Positions 8,230-16,474 of a stretch of DNA of 39,932 nucleotides are shown piece after piece. Each line of letters begins with the position of its first letter. The first letter of the stretch is position 1. Source of the DNA: Thermoanaerobaculia bacterium (GTDB lineage: Bacteria > Acidobacteriota > Thermoanaerobaculia > Gp7-AA8). The position numbers were made by a program, and so were the translations under genes. Location: contig JADGNY010000056.1 in NCBI GenBank assembly GCA_017883235.1, positions 1-39,932 on the forward strand. Reading direction: 5' to 3'. Below the pieces are notes generated by a model. That model did not search any database and had not been told where the DNA came from. It worked only from the letters and a program-made list of their open reading frames with translations.

Positions 8230-8271
8230 GTAACTGCGGTTACTGGACAAGAAGTCAGTAGCAATTGTTAC
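8230..8271. promoter_or_regulatory. Paired candidate operators for the XRE regulator
   Basis: Two 14-bp sites of the form GTA-N8-TAC: GTAACTGCGGTTAC at 8230-8243 (perfect arms) and GTAGCAATTGTTAC at 8258-8271 (one mismatch). Their centres are 28 bp apart. They immediately precede the XRE start, consistent with autoregulation by a dimeric HTH protein (inference). Confidence 0.5.
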
Positions 8272-8279
8272 TTCCCCGT

Positions 8280-8528
8280 GTGCCGAGAGCGCAAGAGGCA
8301 GCAATCTTCGGAGAGGTCGTCCGCCGTGTCCGCAAAGAGTACGCGTGGACGCAGGAGGATCTCGCCGAGCGATCCGGCCTGACGACGACCTACGTCGGTC
8401 AGGTCGAGCGCGGTGACAAGGTGCCGAGCCTGACGGTCGTCCTCAAGCTGGCGAGAGCGCTGAATGTCCTGCCAGCGCGGTTGATGGAATCGTTCGGGCA
8501 CGTTGTGATGCAAGGATTGTGGCGCTGA
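8280..8528 (+). CDS. Small XRE-family HTH regulator
   Basis: 82 aa, almost entirely one Cro/C1-type HTH domain: FGEVVRRVRKEYAWTQEDLA, then ERSGLTTTYVGQVERGDKVP and SLTVVLKLARAL. Such minimal XRE proteins usually dimerise and act as autorepressors. The GTG at 8280 was chosen because an alternative TTG at 8265 lies inside one of the two candidate operator palindromes; neither start has a Shine-Dalgarno sequence. Eighteen nucleotides separate it from ddl. No partner toxin is adjacent. Confidence 0.8.
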   Translation: MPRAQEAAIFGEVVRRVRKEYAWTQEDLAERSGLTTTYVGQVERGDKVPSLTVVLKLARALNVLPARLMESFGHVVMQGLWR

Positions 8529-8546
8529 CAGTTACACTCTCCCCCC

Positions 8547-9632
8547 ATGCCCATCCGCACCATTCTTCTCTTCGGCGGCCGGAGCGCGGAGCACGAGGTA
8601 TCGATCCTCTCCGCGCGATCGGTGGCCAATGCCGCGCCGAAGCCGAGCATTGAGATCGTCCCAGTCTGCATCGCGAAAGACGGCCGCTTCGTATCCCCTG
8701 AACGAAGCGCGCGGATTCTGAACGACAACGACAAGAGCGACCGCGGCGATGACGATTATTCGATGGAGTTGTGGGCGCGCGATGCCGGCATCGATTGTGT
8801 CTTTCCCTTGATCCATGGCACCGACGGCGAGGACGGGACGTTGCAGGGCTATCTCGAAATCCTCGGGCTTCCCTACGTTGGCAGCGGAGTCACCGCCTCG
8901 GCGATCGGCATGGACAAAGGACATATGAAACATGCCTTCGCCGCCGCCAAGCTGCCATTGGTCGACTTCGTTCAGGTGCAGGAGAACGACTGGCGCAACG
9001 AGCGCGAACGGATCATGCGCGCGGTCAACAACGCCCTGCGCCTTCCGTACTTCGTGAAGCCGGCGAATGGCGGCTCTTCGGTGGGCGTGACGAAAGTCAA
9101 GAGTGACGACGACCTCGCCGCCGCGATCGAGAAAGCGTTCCGTTTCGACGAAAAGGCGCTTGTGGAGCGCGGCATCGATGCCCGTGAGATCGAGGTGGCT
9201 GTCCTCGGCAATGACGATCCCAAAGCCAGCCTGCCGGGTGAGATCATCGCCGCCCGCGAGTTCTACGACTACGAGGACAAGTACGTCGACGACAAAACGC
9301 AGCTCGTCATCCCGGCGAAGCTGCCGAAGGAAAAGACCGACGAGTTCCGCCGGCTTGCCATCGCCGCGTTCAAGGCAATCGGCGCCGCCGGCTATGCACG
9401 CGTCGACTTTTTCCTCGAGCGCGGCAAGAACCGGTTGTACGTCAACGAGATCAACACCATCCCCGGCTTTACGAACATCTCCATGTACCCGAAGCTGTGG
9501 GAAGCGACGGAGCTCAAGTACCCGAGGTTGATCGAGAGATTGATCGAGCTGGGAATCGAACGTTCCCGTACCAGAGCGTCGCGGCAGGAGAGTGCGATGA
9601 CGTGGTTCGATGAGGTGAAGGGGATCGTGTAA
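8547..9632 (+). CDS. ddl: D-alanine--D-alanine ligase
   Basis: 361-aa ATP-grasp enzyme of peptidoglycan synthesis. N terminus LLFGGRSAEHEVSILSARS carries the conserved Glu of EHEVS. HGTDGEDGTLQGYLE and LPYVGSGVTASAIGMDK follow, and FVKPANGGSSVGV is the ATP-binding lid. DFFLERGKNRLYVNEINTIPGFT carries the Mg-binding Asp/Glu/Asn. The omega loop contains FYDYEDKY with tyrosine, as in D-Ala-D-Ala enzymes rather than the D-Ala-D-Lac (VanA-like) type. A TACACT box ends 8 nt before the ATG, so the mRNA may be nearly leaderless. The right side is bounded by a long repeat. Confidence 0.97.
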   Translation: MPIRTILLFGGRSAEHEVSILSARSVANAAPKPSIEIVPVCIAKDGRFVSPERSARILNDNDKSDRGDDDYSMELWARDAGIDCVFPLIHGTDGEDGTLQGYLEILGLPYVGSGVTASAIGMDKGHMKHAFAAAKLPLVDFVQVQENDWRNERERIMRAVNNALRLPYFVKPANGGSSVGVTKVKSDDDLAAAIEKAFRFDEKALVERGIDAREIEVAVLGNDDPKASLPGEIIAAREFYDYEDKYVDDKTQLVIPAKLPKEKTDEFRRLAIAAFKAIGAAGYARVDFFLERGKNRLYVNEINTIPGFTNISMYPKLWEATELKYPRLIERLIELGIERSRTRASRQESAMTWFDEVKGIV

Positions 9633-9787
9633 ACGGGTTGCGCGGTCGCGGGGTTGCGGGGTCTCGCGGTGGTTGGTTGCTCGGTTGCTGAGTTGCAGGG
9701 TTACTGATACGAATCTAAGCACCGCAACAAAACGCAGTAACCCACAACCGCGAGACCGCGTAACCACGCAACCGCAACAGCAACCGC
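9633..9787. repeat. Long family-1 palindrome between ddl and the ABC membrane protein
   Basis: Left arm (about 9637-9703) contains GGGTTGCGCGGTCGCGGGG, GGGGTCTCGCGGTGG and GGTTGCTCGGTTGC units. Right arm (about 9734-9787) contains CAGTAACCCACAACCGCGAG, ACCGCGTAACCACGC and AACCGCAACAGCAACCGC. The loop is near 9705-9733. The 155-nt element fills the entire gap and its right arm ends at the next ATG. Confidence 0.8.
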
Positions 9788-11455
9788 ATGTTCTGGCCCG
9801 TACGAGTCACCGCCTCCAAACTCCGCCCATTCAATGCGGCGACGATCACACGCGCGTCGATCGTCGTGGCGTTGTTTGCGTTGTTTCTCTACGGTGACTT
9901 TGCCCTCTTCCGGCGGCTCTTCGCCGCGATGGCGAAGGTTGAGGAGGCGTCGCCGTTTCTCGCGCTCGGGCTGTTGCGCAATCTCCTGGCGCTCGTCTTC
10001 CTGGCGGCCTTCGTCATGCTTTTCTCGTCAGCCATGACCGCGGCGATCGGCGCGTTCTTCAGCGATCTGGATCTCGACACGTATCACGCCGCGCCGCTGT
10101 CGAAGACGCGCCTCGTCATCGCGCGATGGGGGAAGACGTTCGCGCAGAGCGCCACGATGATCTACATCTTCATCGCGCCGATGTTCATCGCCTTCGCGCA
10201 GCGTTACCACACGCCGGCGCGGCTCTATCCGATCGCGCTCGTGAACCTGGCGTTGCTGCTGGCCATCCCGGTGACGCTCGGTGCGCTGGTCATCATCGTT
10301 CTCGTTCGCTACTTTCCGATTCAGCGCGTGAGCCAGATCGTGGCCACCATCGCCATCCTCGTTCTCACCGTCGCCGTCGTCGCCTTTCGCATGAGCCGCC
10401 CGGAACGGCTCTTCGCCAGCATCAACACCGACGACGTGACGCGCGTGCTCCGCTCGATCGAGCTCCCCTCGCTCGACCGCTATCCCGGCACGGCCCTGGC
10501 CGACGCGATGGTGGCGATGGCGGAGGGGCGTCAGGCATCCGTGCTGCCGCCGAAGATTGCCGTCACTGCTCTGGCGCTGTTCGCGATTTTCGTTCTCGTG
10601 GCGCGGCGCATCTATTTCACAGCGTTCGTCCGAGCCCGCGAAAGCATGGCTCCGGCCGCGCTCGGCGCGAGCGGTCTGACGCGCATCGCCGATCGTCTGC
10701 TCGTCCCCTTCTCCCCGCCGACGCGAGCGATGATCGGCAAGGAAGTACGAACGCTGACACGCGACGTCGCGCAGTGGTCGCAGTTGTTCTTGATGCTCGC
10801 GCTCGTTTTTCTTTACCTCTACAACATCCGCATGCTGCCTCTCGGCGGCGACGCCCGGGCCACGATCGTCGCCTACGCGAACCTCGGCATGGCCGGCTTC
10901 GTCGTGGCCGCGATCTGTCTGCGCTTTGCCTATCCGTCGATCTCATCGGAGGGGAAGGCGTTCTGGATATTGCAGAGCGCGCCGGTGTCCTACCGGCGGC
11001 TGCTCATCGTCAAAGTGCTCGTTTACGGCGCGCCGCTGACGGTCCTCTCGATTCTGCTCACGGTGTTTGCGGACGTGCTGCTCGATGCCAACCGCGTGGT
11101 CTGGACCTTCACGCTCCTCGGCGCGTCGATGCTCGGCGTGACGCTGGTGAGCATGGGGGTCGGGCTGGGAGCGCTGTCGCCGGACTTCGCGGCCGAGAAT
11201 CCGCTGCAGGTCGGCCTCTCGCTCGGCGGCTTTGCCTACATGGCTGCGGCGCTGGCGTACGTCGGCGGCGTGATGATGCTGATGACGAAGCCGGTCACCC
11301 GCTACTTCTTCTCGCGGTTCTTCGGACTGGAAAGCGAAGCGCTGGCCGCCGATCTCATCCCGTTGGTGATTGCGGTCACACTCTCGGTTGCCCTCTGCGT
11401 GTTTCCTCTCATGGCCGCCGAAAAACGTTTAACCGCGCTTGCGGAAAGTCGTTAG
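9788..11455 (+). CDS. Polytopic membrane protein, putative ABC exporter permease
   Basis: 555-aa integral membrane protein with roughly 12 hydrophobic segments (for example ASIVVALFALFLYGDFALF, LLAIPVTLGALVIIVLVRYF, IVATIAILVLTVAVVAF, SVALCVFPLMAAE). The soluble part FFSDLDLDTYHAAPLSKTRL resembles the loop found in large two-subunit ABC-2-like exporter permeases (PF16962-like, 'putative ABC exporter'), where the motif D-L-x-x-x-x-x-x-P-x-S is common. The second half begins after about residue 300 with KEVRTLTRDVAQWSQL, suggesting a duplicated layout. No ATPase gene is adjacent. The start ATG directly follows a repeat and has no ribosome site. Confidence 0.7.
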   Translation: MFWPVRVTASKLRPFNAATITRASIVVALFALFLYGDFALFRRLFAAMAKVEEASPFLALGLLRNLLALVFLAAFVMLFSSAMTAAIGAFFSDLDLDTYHAAPLSKTRLVIARWGKTFAQSATMIYIFIAPMFIAFAQRYHTPARLYPIALVNLALLLAIPVTLGALVIIVLVRYFPIQRVSQIVATIAILVLTVAVVAFRMSRPERLFASINTDDVTRVLRSIELPSLDRYPGTALADAMVAMAEGRQASVLPPKIAVTALALFAIFVLVARRIYFTAFVRARESMAPAALGASGLTRIADRLLVPFSPPTRAMIGKEVRTLTRDVAQWSQLFLMLALVFLYLYNIRMLPLGGDARATIVAYANLGMAGFVVAAICLRFAYPSISSEGKAFWILQSAPVSYRRLLIVKVLVYGAPLTVLSILLTVFADVLLDANRVVWTFTLLGASMLGVTLVSMGVGLGALSPDFAAENPLQVGLSLGGFAYMAAALAYVGGVMMLMTKPVTRYFFSRFFGLESEALAADLIPLVIAVTLSVALCVFPLMAAEKRLTALAESR

Positions 11456-11497
11456 AATCACGGCGAAACCAACAATTCGGTAACCAGAGGAGAAGCC

Positions 11498-11938
11498 ATG
11501 AGCGAGACACCAACTTCGTACACACCGCCTCCGCCCCCACCGCCTCCTCCTCCAGGGGGAAGTTACACACCGCCACCGCCGCCTCCTCCGGGTGGGGCCG
11601 CTCCGGGTGGAGACAGGACCATCATGGTCGTCCTGTCATACCTCGGTCCTCTGGCTTTGATTCCTCTGCTGACAAAGAAGGATGACGCTGACATTCAATG
11701 GCATGCAAAAAACGGCCTCTCGATCTTCGTCGCTGAATTCGCCGTGATCTTCGTCTGGGTCATACTCGAGATCCTGGTCTTGAGGCATCTTGGCTGCTTG
11801 AGCTGGTTGCTTGGTCGTGCGATGAATTGTGTCTTCGCCATTGGCTGTCTTGTCATTTTCGTCATGGCTATCATGAAGGCGCTTCGTGGCGAGCGGTTCC
11901 GTCTGCCAGTCATTAGCGACTTCGCAGAGAAGATGTAA
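11498..11938 (+). CDS. DUF4870/Tic20-like small membrane protein with polyproline head
   Basis: 146 aa. Residues about 8-30 contain two runs of 10 and 7 prolines with tyrosine/threonine/glycine linkers. From residue 42 the sequence MVVLSYLGPLALIPLLTKKD then ADIQWHAKNG matches the DUF4870 (Tic20-like) family pattern; three hydrophobic segments follow. The function is unknown in the family. A good ribosome site (AGAGGAG, 5 nt before ATG) is present. It is paired with the next gene, which has the same kind of head, 15 nt downstream. A TAGAAT box at 11453-11458 overlaps the preceding stop and could drive both. Confidence 0.82.
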   Translation: MSETPTSYTPPPPPPPPPPGGSYTPPPPPPPGGAAPGGDRTIMVVLSYLGPLALIPLLTKKDDADIQWHAKNGLSIFVAEFAVIFVWVILEILVLRHLGCLSWLLGRAMNCVFAIGCLVIFVMAIMKALRGERFRLPVISDFAEKM

Positions 11939-11953
11939 ACAAAGGAGATCTCG

Positions 11954-12316
11954 ATGGACACGCCAAGCGGTTCCGGTTCCTACACACCACCACCACCACC
12001 TCCACCGTCACCGGACGGCGGCACGCCAGCCGCGCCGGGTGGCCCCGTCATCATCTATCCCCAGCAGCCGCCGAAGGACCCGGTCCTCATCGCCGTTCTG
12101 AATCTCATCGTGGCCGGCTGTCTCGGCTACTTCATGATGGGACAGAAGATGAAGGGAATCGTGGCGGTCATCGCCTGGGTCCTGGGACTCGCCACCTGCG
12201 GCATCGTCTCCGGTCTCGTATCGATCGTCGCGGCGATCGACGGCTACCTCCAGGCGCAGAATCTCAAGAACGGTCTGCCGCTCGGGGAATGGACGTTCTT
12301 CGACAAGCACGCCTGA
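11954..12316 (+). CDS. TM2-like small membrane protein with polyproline head
   Basis: 120 aa. N-terminal residues 1-40 are Pro/Gly/Ser-rich (SGSYTPPPPPPPSPDGG), copying the style of the preceding protein. Two or three hydrophobic segments follow: LIAVLNLIVAGCLGYFMMGQ and GIVAVIAWVLGLATCGIVSG. The G-x-x-x-Y-F-x-x-G-Q pattern resembles TM2-domain proteins. Strong ribosome site AAAGGAG precedes the ATG by 7 nt. The short distance to the upstream gene and the shared head suggest the two act together, perhaps recruited by the same proline-binding partner (inference). A strong terminator follows. Confidence 0.78.
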   Translation: MDTPSGSGSYTPPPPPPPSPDGGTPAAPGGPVIIYPQQPPKDPVLIAVLNLIVAGCLGYFMMGQKMKGIVAVIAWVLGLATCGIVSGLVSIVAAIDGYLQAQNLKNGLPLGEWTFFDKHA

Positions 12317-12337
12317 GTCCATTGCATCGATAGAAAG

Positions 12338-12361
12338 GGCGCCGCACGTGCGGCGCCTTTT
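12338..12361 (+). terminator. Rho-independent terminator after the proline-rich membrane pair
   Basis: A 20-bp perfect palindrome GGCGCCGCACGTGCGGCGCC at 12338-12357 is preceded by AAAG and followed by TTTT. Confidence 0.9.
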
Positions 12362-12406
12362 CATTTCCAGGGGAAGACTCGTATCATTCAAATTCCAAGA
12401 CAAAAC

Positions 12407-13660
12407 GTGCCCGAAAAAGTCATCGCAGTTGCTCTGATTCTTCCTGACCTCACCCGCGGCGTCGCCGAAGAACACCTCGCCGAGCTGGAAAAGCTGATCG
12501 AGACCGCCGGCGGCCTCGTCGTCGACCGCGTCTTCGCGAAGCGGCCGCGCCCCGATCCCGCCACCTACGTCGGCAGCGGCAAGGCCGAACAGATCAAATC
12601 ACTGGTGGCGAAGACGGGCGCGACGCTGATCGTCTTCGATGACGACCTCTCACCGGCCCAGGCGCGCAACCTCGAGAAGATCACCGAGGTCAAGGTGATC
12701 GACCGGAGCGGACTCATTCTGGACATCTTTGCCGGACGTGCGCGCAGCCGCGAAGCGCGCACCCAGGTGGAGCTGGCGCAGCTCGAGTACATGCTGCCGC
12801 GCCTGACGCGGGCATGGACGCACCTCGAGCGTCAGGCAGGCGGAATCGGGACGCGCGGCGTCGGCGAAACGCAGCTCGAGCTCGACCGCCGCATCATCCG
12901 CAACCGCATCGCCCGGCTGAAAGAGGAGCTGACGAAAATCGAGCGGACGCGCGAGACGCAGCGCAAGTCGCGCAACGCCGTCTTTACCGTCGCCCTGGTC
13001 GGCTACACCAATGCCGGAAAGTCGACGCTCTTCAATCGCCTCACCAGCGGCTCGGCGGAAATGGCCGACAAACTGTTCGCCACGCTCGACGCCAAGTCGG
13101 CGCGCGCCGTCTTCGAGATGCCACGCGAGACCGTGGTTATCGATACGGTCGGTTTCATACGCAAGCTGCCCCACCACCTCGTTGCCTCCTTCCGCTCGAC
13201 GATGGAAGAGGCCGTAGCCGCCGATCTTGTTCTGCACGTCATCGACTCCAGCCACCCGCAGTTCGAAGACCAGCGAGCCGTCGGCGAGGATGTACTGCGC
13301 GACCTTGGCGTTCAATTGGATCGGGTGATCGAGGTGTACAACAAGGCGGATCTGACGGAAGAAGGGTCGCGGAGTCTCGCGAAAAACCGCGCGACCATTT
13401 CCGCGCTTACCGGCCGTAACATCGACCGCCTCATCGACATCATCCGGGAGCGGGAGCTCGAGAACGGAGAGGTCATCCAGCTCGAGATCCCGCACAACGA
13501 TGCGCGCGTGATCGCCAAGCTGCATGACGTTGCACAGGTTTACGAGCAACGCGTCACCGACCGGGCCATGCTGCTCACCGCCTGGATTCCGCGGGACGCC
13601 CTCCACCTGTTCGAAGCGTACGCGGTCACAGGGTTGTTGAAGCCGGCCAAGGTCAGTTGA
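12407..13660 (+). CDS. hflX: GTPase HflX (ribosome-splitting factor)
   Basis: 417 aa. The N-terminal HflX domain includes DPATYVGSGKAEQIKSL (a family signature), then FDDDLSPAQARNLEK, DRSGLILDIFAGRARSREA and GGIGTRGVGETQLELDRR. The G domain starts with G1 GYTNAGKS at residues 199-206; DTVGFIRKLPHHLVASFRST is G3 plus switch II, and NKAD is G4. HflX dissociates stalled or inactive 70S ribosomes and binds GTP/ATP. The start is GTG at 12407 (PEKVIAVAL follows); no other good start lies nearby. A TATCAT box at 12381-12386 could be its -10. Confidence 0.96.
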   Translation: MPEKVIAVALILPDLTRGVAEEHLAELEKLIETAGGLVVDRVFAKRPRPDPATYVGSGKAEQIKSLVAKTGATLIVFDDDLSPAQARNLEKITEVKVIDRSGLILDIFAGRARSREARTQVELAQLEYMLPRLTRAWTHLERQAGGIGTRGVGETQLELDRRIIRNRIARLKEELTKIERTRETQRKSRNAVFTVALVGYTNAGKSTLFNRLTSGSAEMADKLFATLDAKSARAVFEMPRETVVIDTVGFIRKLPHHLVASFRSTMEEAVAADLVLHVIDSSHPQFEDQRAVGEDVLRDLGVQLDRVIEVYNKADLTEEGSRSLAKNRATISALTGRNIDRLIDIIRERELENGEVIQLEIPHNDARVIAKLHDVAQVYEQRVTDRAMLLTAWIPRDALHLFEAYAVTGLLKPAKVS

Positions 13661-13911
13661 GGCCGGCACGGCCGGCTGCGCTGGTTGCCCAAGGCTCGGC
13701 CACCATCTTCGCTCCATCGTTCTGCCGCGCAGACTCCTAGGGCGCGATCGAAACCGTCGTGTGATCGACGACACATCGCGGCGTGACATCGCCAACGTCT
13801 CGTTTCGCGCCGTTTTCGTACTGTTTGCAATCGGAAACGGAACCAACTGTGAATCGCCGAGACCAAACCGAACGCGCTTATCATGTCGGCCACCGCCACA
13901 CGACAGCGCTC
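13661..13911. other. Intergenic region hflX-GNAT with no recognised feature
   Basis: About 250 nt. A weak GC-rich hairpin (GCCGG...CCGGC near 13662-13676) follows hflX without a T tract. Otherwise I see no gene, repeat family or convincing promoter. An upstream in-frame extension of the next gene starts at 13783 but does not look like protein of the family. Confidence 0.4.
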
Positions 13912-14406
13912 ATGAAAATCCGTCCTGCCGAACTGCGCGACCGACGGCGCATCCACGAGATCCTCGTCGCCACCGCGCGCTTCACGGAAGACGAAGTGCG
14001 CAGCGCGATGGATCTGGTCGATTCCGCCCAGGAACACCCCGAGAAGGGCGAGTACATCGTCCACGTCCTCGAGGACCCCGACAGCGGGCCGAAAAAGCTC
14101 GTGCAGGGCTACGTCTGCTACGGTCCCACGCCCCACACGGACGGGGTCTTCGACCTGTACTGGATCGCTGTCGATCCCAAGCAGCAGGGACAGGGGATCG
14201 GCCAACTGCTGCTCCGCTTCGTCGAGAATGAGGTCCGGCGGCAGCGCGGCCGCATGCTTCTGATCGAGACCTCGTCGAAGGAAAGCTATACGCCGACGCT
14301 GCGGTTCTACGAACGCAGTGGGTACGACGAGATCTCGCGCATCAAGGACTTTTACCGGATCGAAGACGATAAAGTCGTCTATTGCAAGAAGCTGACGCCG
14401 AGCTGA
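13912..14406 (+). CDS. GNAT-family N-acetyltransferase
   Basis: 164 aa. Begins MKIRPAELRDRRRIHEILV, the standard GNAT opening. Beta-4 and the acetyl-CoA pyrophosphate loop are LYWIAVDPKQQGQGIGQLLL (Q/R-x-x-G-x-G/A as QGQGIG, about residues 85-105), and the C-terminal strand is YERSGYDEISRIKDFYRIED. The acceptor is unknown. I chose the ATG at 13912 because it matches the family start; the frame is open to 13783 but the extra 43 residues are not conserved-looking. Its stop is one base before the hemX ATG, so it heads the haem operon. Confidence 0.88.
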   Translation: MKIRPAELRDRRRIHEILVATARFTEDEVRSAMDLVDSAQEHPEKGEYIVHVLEDPDSGPKKLVQGYVCYGPTPHTDGVFDLYWIAVDPKQQGQGIGQLLLRFVENEVRRQRGRMLLIETSSKESYTPTLRFYERSGYDEISRIKDFYRIEDDKVVYCKKLTPS

Positions 14407-14407
14407 C

Positions 14408-15199
14408 ATGAGCCCGAACCTCACTCTTTACGCCGCGCTCGTCCTCTACGCCGCCGGAACCATCGTGGCGCTGGCGACGCTTTTCACGCGCGAGAAGAGG
14501 CCCCAGCACATCGCGCTCGGCCTGATGATCGCCGGCTTCGTGGCGCACACGGTGTGGATCGGAACGATCTGCGTCCGGACGCACCATCCTCCGCTGACGA
14601 ACCTCCCGGAAGCGGCCGGTTTCATGGCCTGGACGATATTCGCGGTCGAGCTGGCGCTCTTCATCCGCTATCGGGTTCACGCGGCGTCGTTCTTCGTCTA
14701 CCCGCTGGTGTTGATGCTGCTGACGGTCTCGGCGGTCGTGCACGAGCCGTTCGTAAAGAGCCCGGCCGCCATCTCGCGCCTCTTCATCACGCACATCCTG
14801 CTGACGACCACCGGCGTGGCCGGATTGCTGATCGGCCTTGCTTTCGGCGGCCTTGCCTGGGCACAGGACCGGGCGCTGAAGTCGAAGCATCGCGGCGCGC
14901 TCTGGGATTGGATCCCCAGCCTCAACGTCTGCAAGATGGTCAGCTACCGGGCTCTCTCGATTGGATTCAGCGTCTACACGCTCGGCATCCTGGCCGGGAT
15001 TCTCTGGTCATACCGCACGTCGGCAGAGTTGATGGACCTCCGCGTCAAACAGGTCGGCGCCGTCGTGGCCTGGGTGCTGTTCGCCGTCGTGCTGCAGGCC
15101 TACGTGAACGACACCTACCGAACGCGGCGCACCGCCATCATCGGCGCCTGTGCCTTCATAGCCATCGTGGTGGCCATTCTGGGGATTCACCATGTGTGA
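14408..15199 (+). CDS. HemX/CcsA-like cytochrome c assembly membrane protein
   Basis: 263 aa with about eight transmembrane segments (LYAALVLYAAGTIVALATLF, IALGLMIAGFVAHTVWIG, LFITHILLTTTGVAGLLIG, VVAWVLFAVVLQAY and others). The histidine-containing HTVWIG and ITHILLTTT and the late GILAGILWSYRTS match the CytC_asm/HemX fold. The tryptophan-rich WWD haem motif of true CcsA/CcmC is not evident, so it is better seen as HemX, the membrane protein next to hemA in Bacillus-type operons that tunes HemA level. The ATG follows the GNAT stop by 1 nt; hemA follows after 15 nt. Confidence 0.85.
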   Translation: MSPNLTLYAALVLYAAGTIVALATLFTREKRPQHIALGLMIAGFVAHTVWIGTICVRTHHPPLTNLPEAAGFMAWTIFAVELALFIRYRVHAASFFVYPLVLMLLTVSAVVHEPFVKSPAAISRLFITHILLTTTGVAGLLIGLAFGGLAWAQDRALKSKHRGALWDWIPSLNVCKMVSYRALSIGFSVYTLGILAGILWSYRTSAELMDLRVKQVGAVVAWVLFAVVLQAYVNDTYRTRRTAIIGACAFIAIVVAILGIHHV

Positions 15200-15214
15200 G
15201 ACCCCGAGGTTCCC

Positions 15215-16474
15215 ATGCCTCTGATCGCTGTCGGCGTAAACCACCGTACCGCGCCGGTCGACGTGCGCGAGCGGCTCAGCGTGGCGCCGGCGAGGATGCC
15301 GGAGACGCTCGATGAGCTTCGCGCGCTCGATGGCGTCGACGGCGCTGCCGTCCTCTCCACCTGCAACCGCGTCGAGGCGATTGTTTCGGCCACCCGCGAA
15401 GATGTCATCGAGCCGATCGTCGACTGGCTGACGCAGCGCGCCGGCACGGCGCGGTCGGAGCTGGAGAAACACGTCTACATCCTTCGGCACGGCGACGTGC
15501 TCAAGCACCTCTTTCGCGTCGCTTCCGGCCTCGACTCGATGATCGTCGGCGAGCCGCAAATCGGCGGACAGGTGCGCGCCGCCTTCCTGGCCAGCCGCGA
15601 GTGCGGCACGCTCGATTCGCTCCTCTCGCAGGTCTTCGATCAGACCATGCGCGTCGCCAAACGCGTACGCACCGACACCGGCATCGGCGAGCACGCCGTC
15701 TCCGTGCCGTATGCCGCGGTCGAGCTGGCGAAGAAGATCTTCGGCGATCTCCACGGCCTGCAGGTCCTTCTCCTCGGCGCGGGCGAAATGGGCGAGCTGA
15801 CGGCCGAGCATCTGTCCGCCTTCGGCCTCGAACAGATTTTCGTCGCCAACCGCTCGTACGACCGCGCCATCGAGCTGGCGGAGCGTTTTCACGGACAGGC
15901 GGTGAAGTTCGAAGGGATCGAGCCGTACCTGGCCACGTGCGACATCGTCATCGCCTCGACCGCCGCGCCCCATTTCGTGGTTGAGAGCGAACATGTCCAC
16001 CGCGCCCTGGCCACGCGCAGACGGCGTAATCTCTTTCTCATCGATCTCTGCGTCCCACGCAACATCGAGCCGGCCATCGCGGACATCGATGGCGCCTATC
16101 TCTACAACATCGACGATCTCCAGCACGTCGCGGACACGAACCGCGAGCTGCGTTTGCAGAAAGCGGGAGAAGCCGAACAGATCGTCGATCGGGAGGTCGA
16201 TGCCTTCCGCCGACGTCTGACCGCGCAGGATGCCGTGCCGACGATCGTGGAGCTGCAAGCGCGGCTGGAGGCTATCCGCAGCGCAGAGCTGGAGAAATGC
16301 CTGCGTAAGATCGGGCCGATGAACGCCGATCAGCGCGCCGCCATCGAGCAGCTCACCACGCAGATGGTGAACAAGATCCTTCACTATCCGATCCTGCAGC
16401 TCAAAGAGGCCGAGGAGCCGGCCGAGCGCGAGACATTGCGCAAAACCATTCGGAAGATTTTCGGACTGCGATGA
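15215..16474 (+). CDS. hemA: Glutamyl-tRNA reductase
   Basis: 419-aa first committed enzyme of C5-pathway tetrapyrrole synthesis; reduces glutamyl-tRNA to glutamate-1-semialdehyde with NADPH. Opening GVNHRTAPVDVRERLSV; catalytic Cys50 in LSTCNRVEA; the substrate-binding VASGLDSMIVGEPQI then GGQVRAAF; NADPH-binding LLLGAGEMGELTAEHL; C-terminal dimerisation helix ending KTIRKIFGL. Full length with all motifs intact. Its TGA overlaps the hemC ATG (ATGA, 16471-16474). Confidence 0.97.
   Translation: MPLIAVGVNHRTAPVDVRERLSVAPARMPETLDELRALDGVDGAAVLSTCNRVEAIVSATREDVIEPIVDWLTQRAGTARSELEKHVYILRHGDVLKHLFRVASGLDSMIVGEPQIGGQVRAAFLASRECGTLDSLLSQVFDQTMRVAKRVRTDTGIGEHAVSVPYAAVELAKKIFGDLHGLQVLLLGAGEMGELTAEHLSAFGLEQIFVANRSYDRAIELAERFHGQAVKFEGIEPYLATCDIVIASTAAPHFVVESEHVHRALATRRRRNLFLIDLCVPRNIEPAIADIDGAYLYNIDDLQHVADTNRELRLQKAGEAEQIVDREVDAFRRRLTAQDAVPTIVELQARLEAIRSAELEKCLRKIGPMNADQRAAIEQLTTQMVNKILHYPILQLKEAEEPAERETLRKTIRKIFGLR

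Noticed and set aside
8547-9632. VanA-type D-Ala-D-Lac ligase
   Set aside because: The omega loop has FYDYEDKY with tyrosine, as in D-Ala-D-Ala ligases; no vanH or vanX is present.
10126-11685. A 519-aa open frame overlapping the ABC-type membrane protein
   Set aside because: Composition is Arg/His-rich without motifs, typical of a shadow frame in high-GC DNA.
13661-13911. Extended N terminus of the GNAT protein (from 13783)
   Set aside because: The extra 43 residues do not look like family sequence; MKIRPAELRD at 13912 is a standard GNAT start.
14408-15199. CcsA/CcmC haem exporter-type protein
   Set aside because: The tryptophan-rich WWD motif is not evident and the gene sits in a haem operon next to hemA, so HemX-like is the better call.
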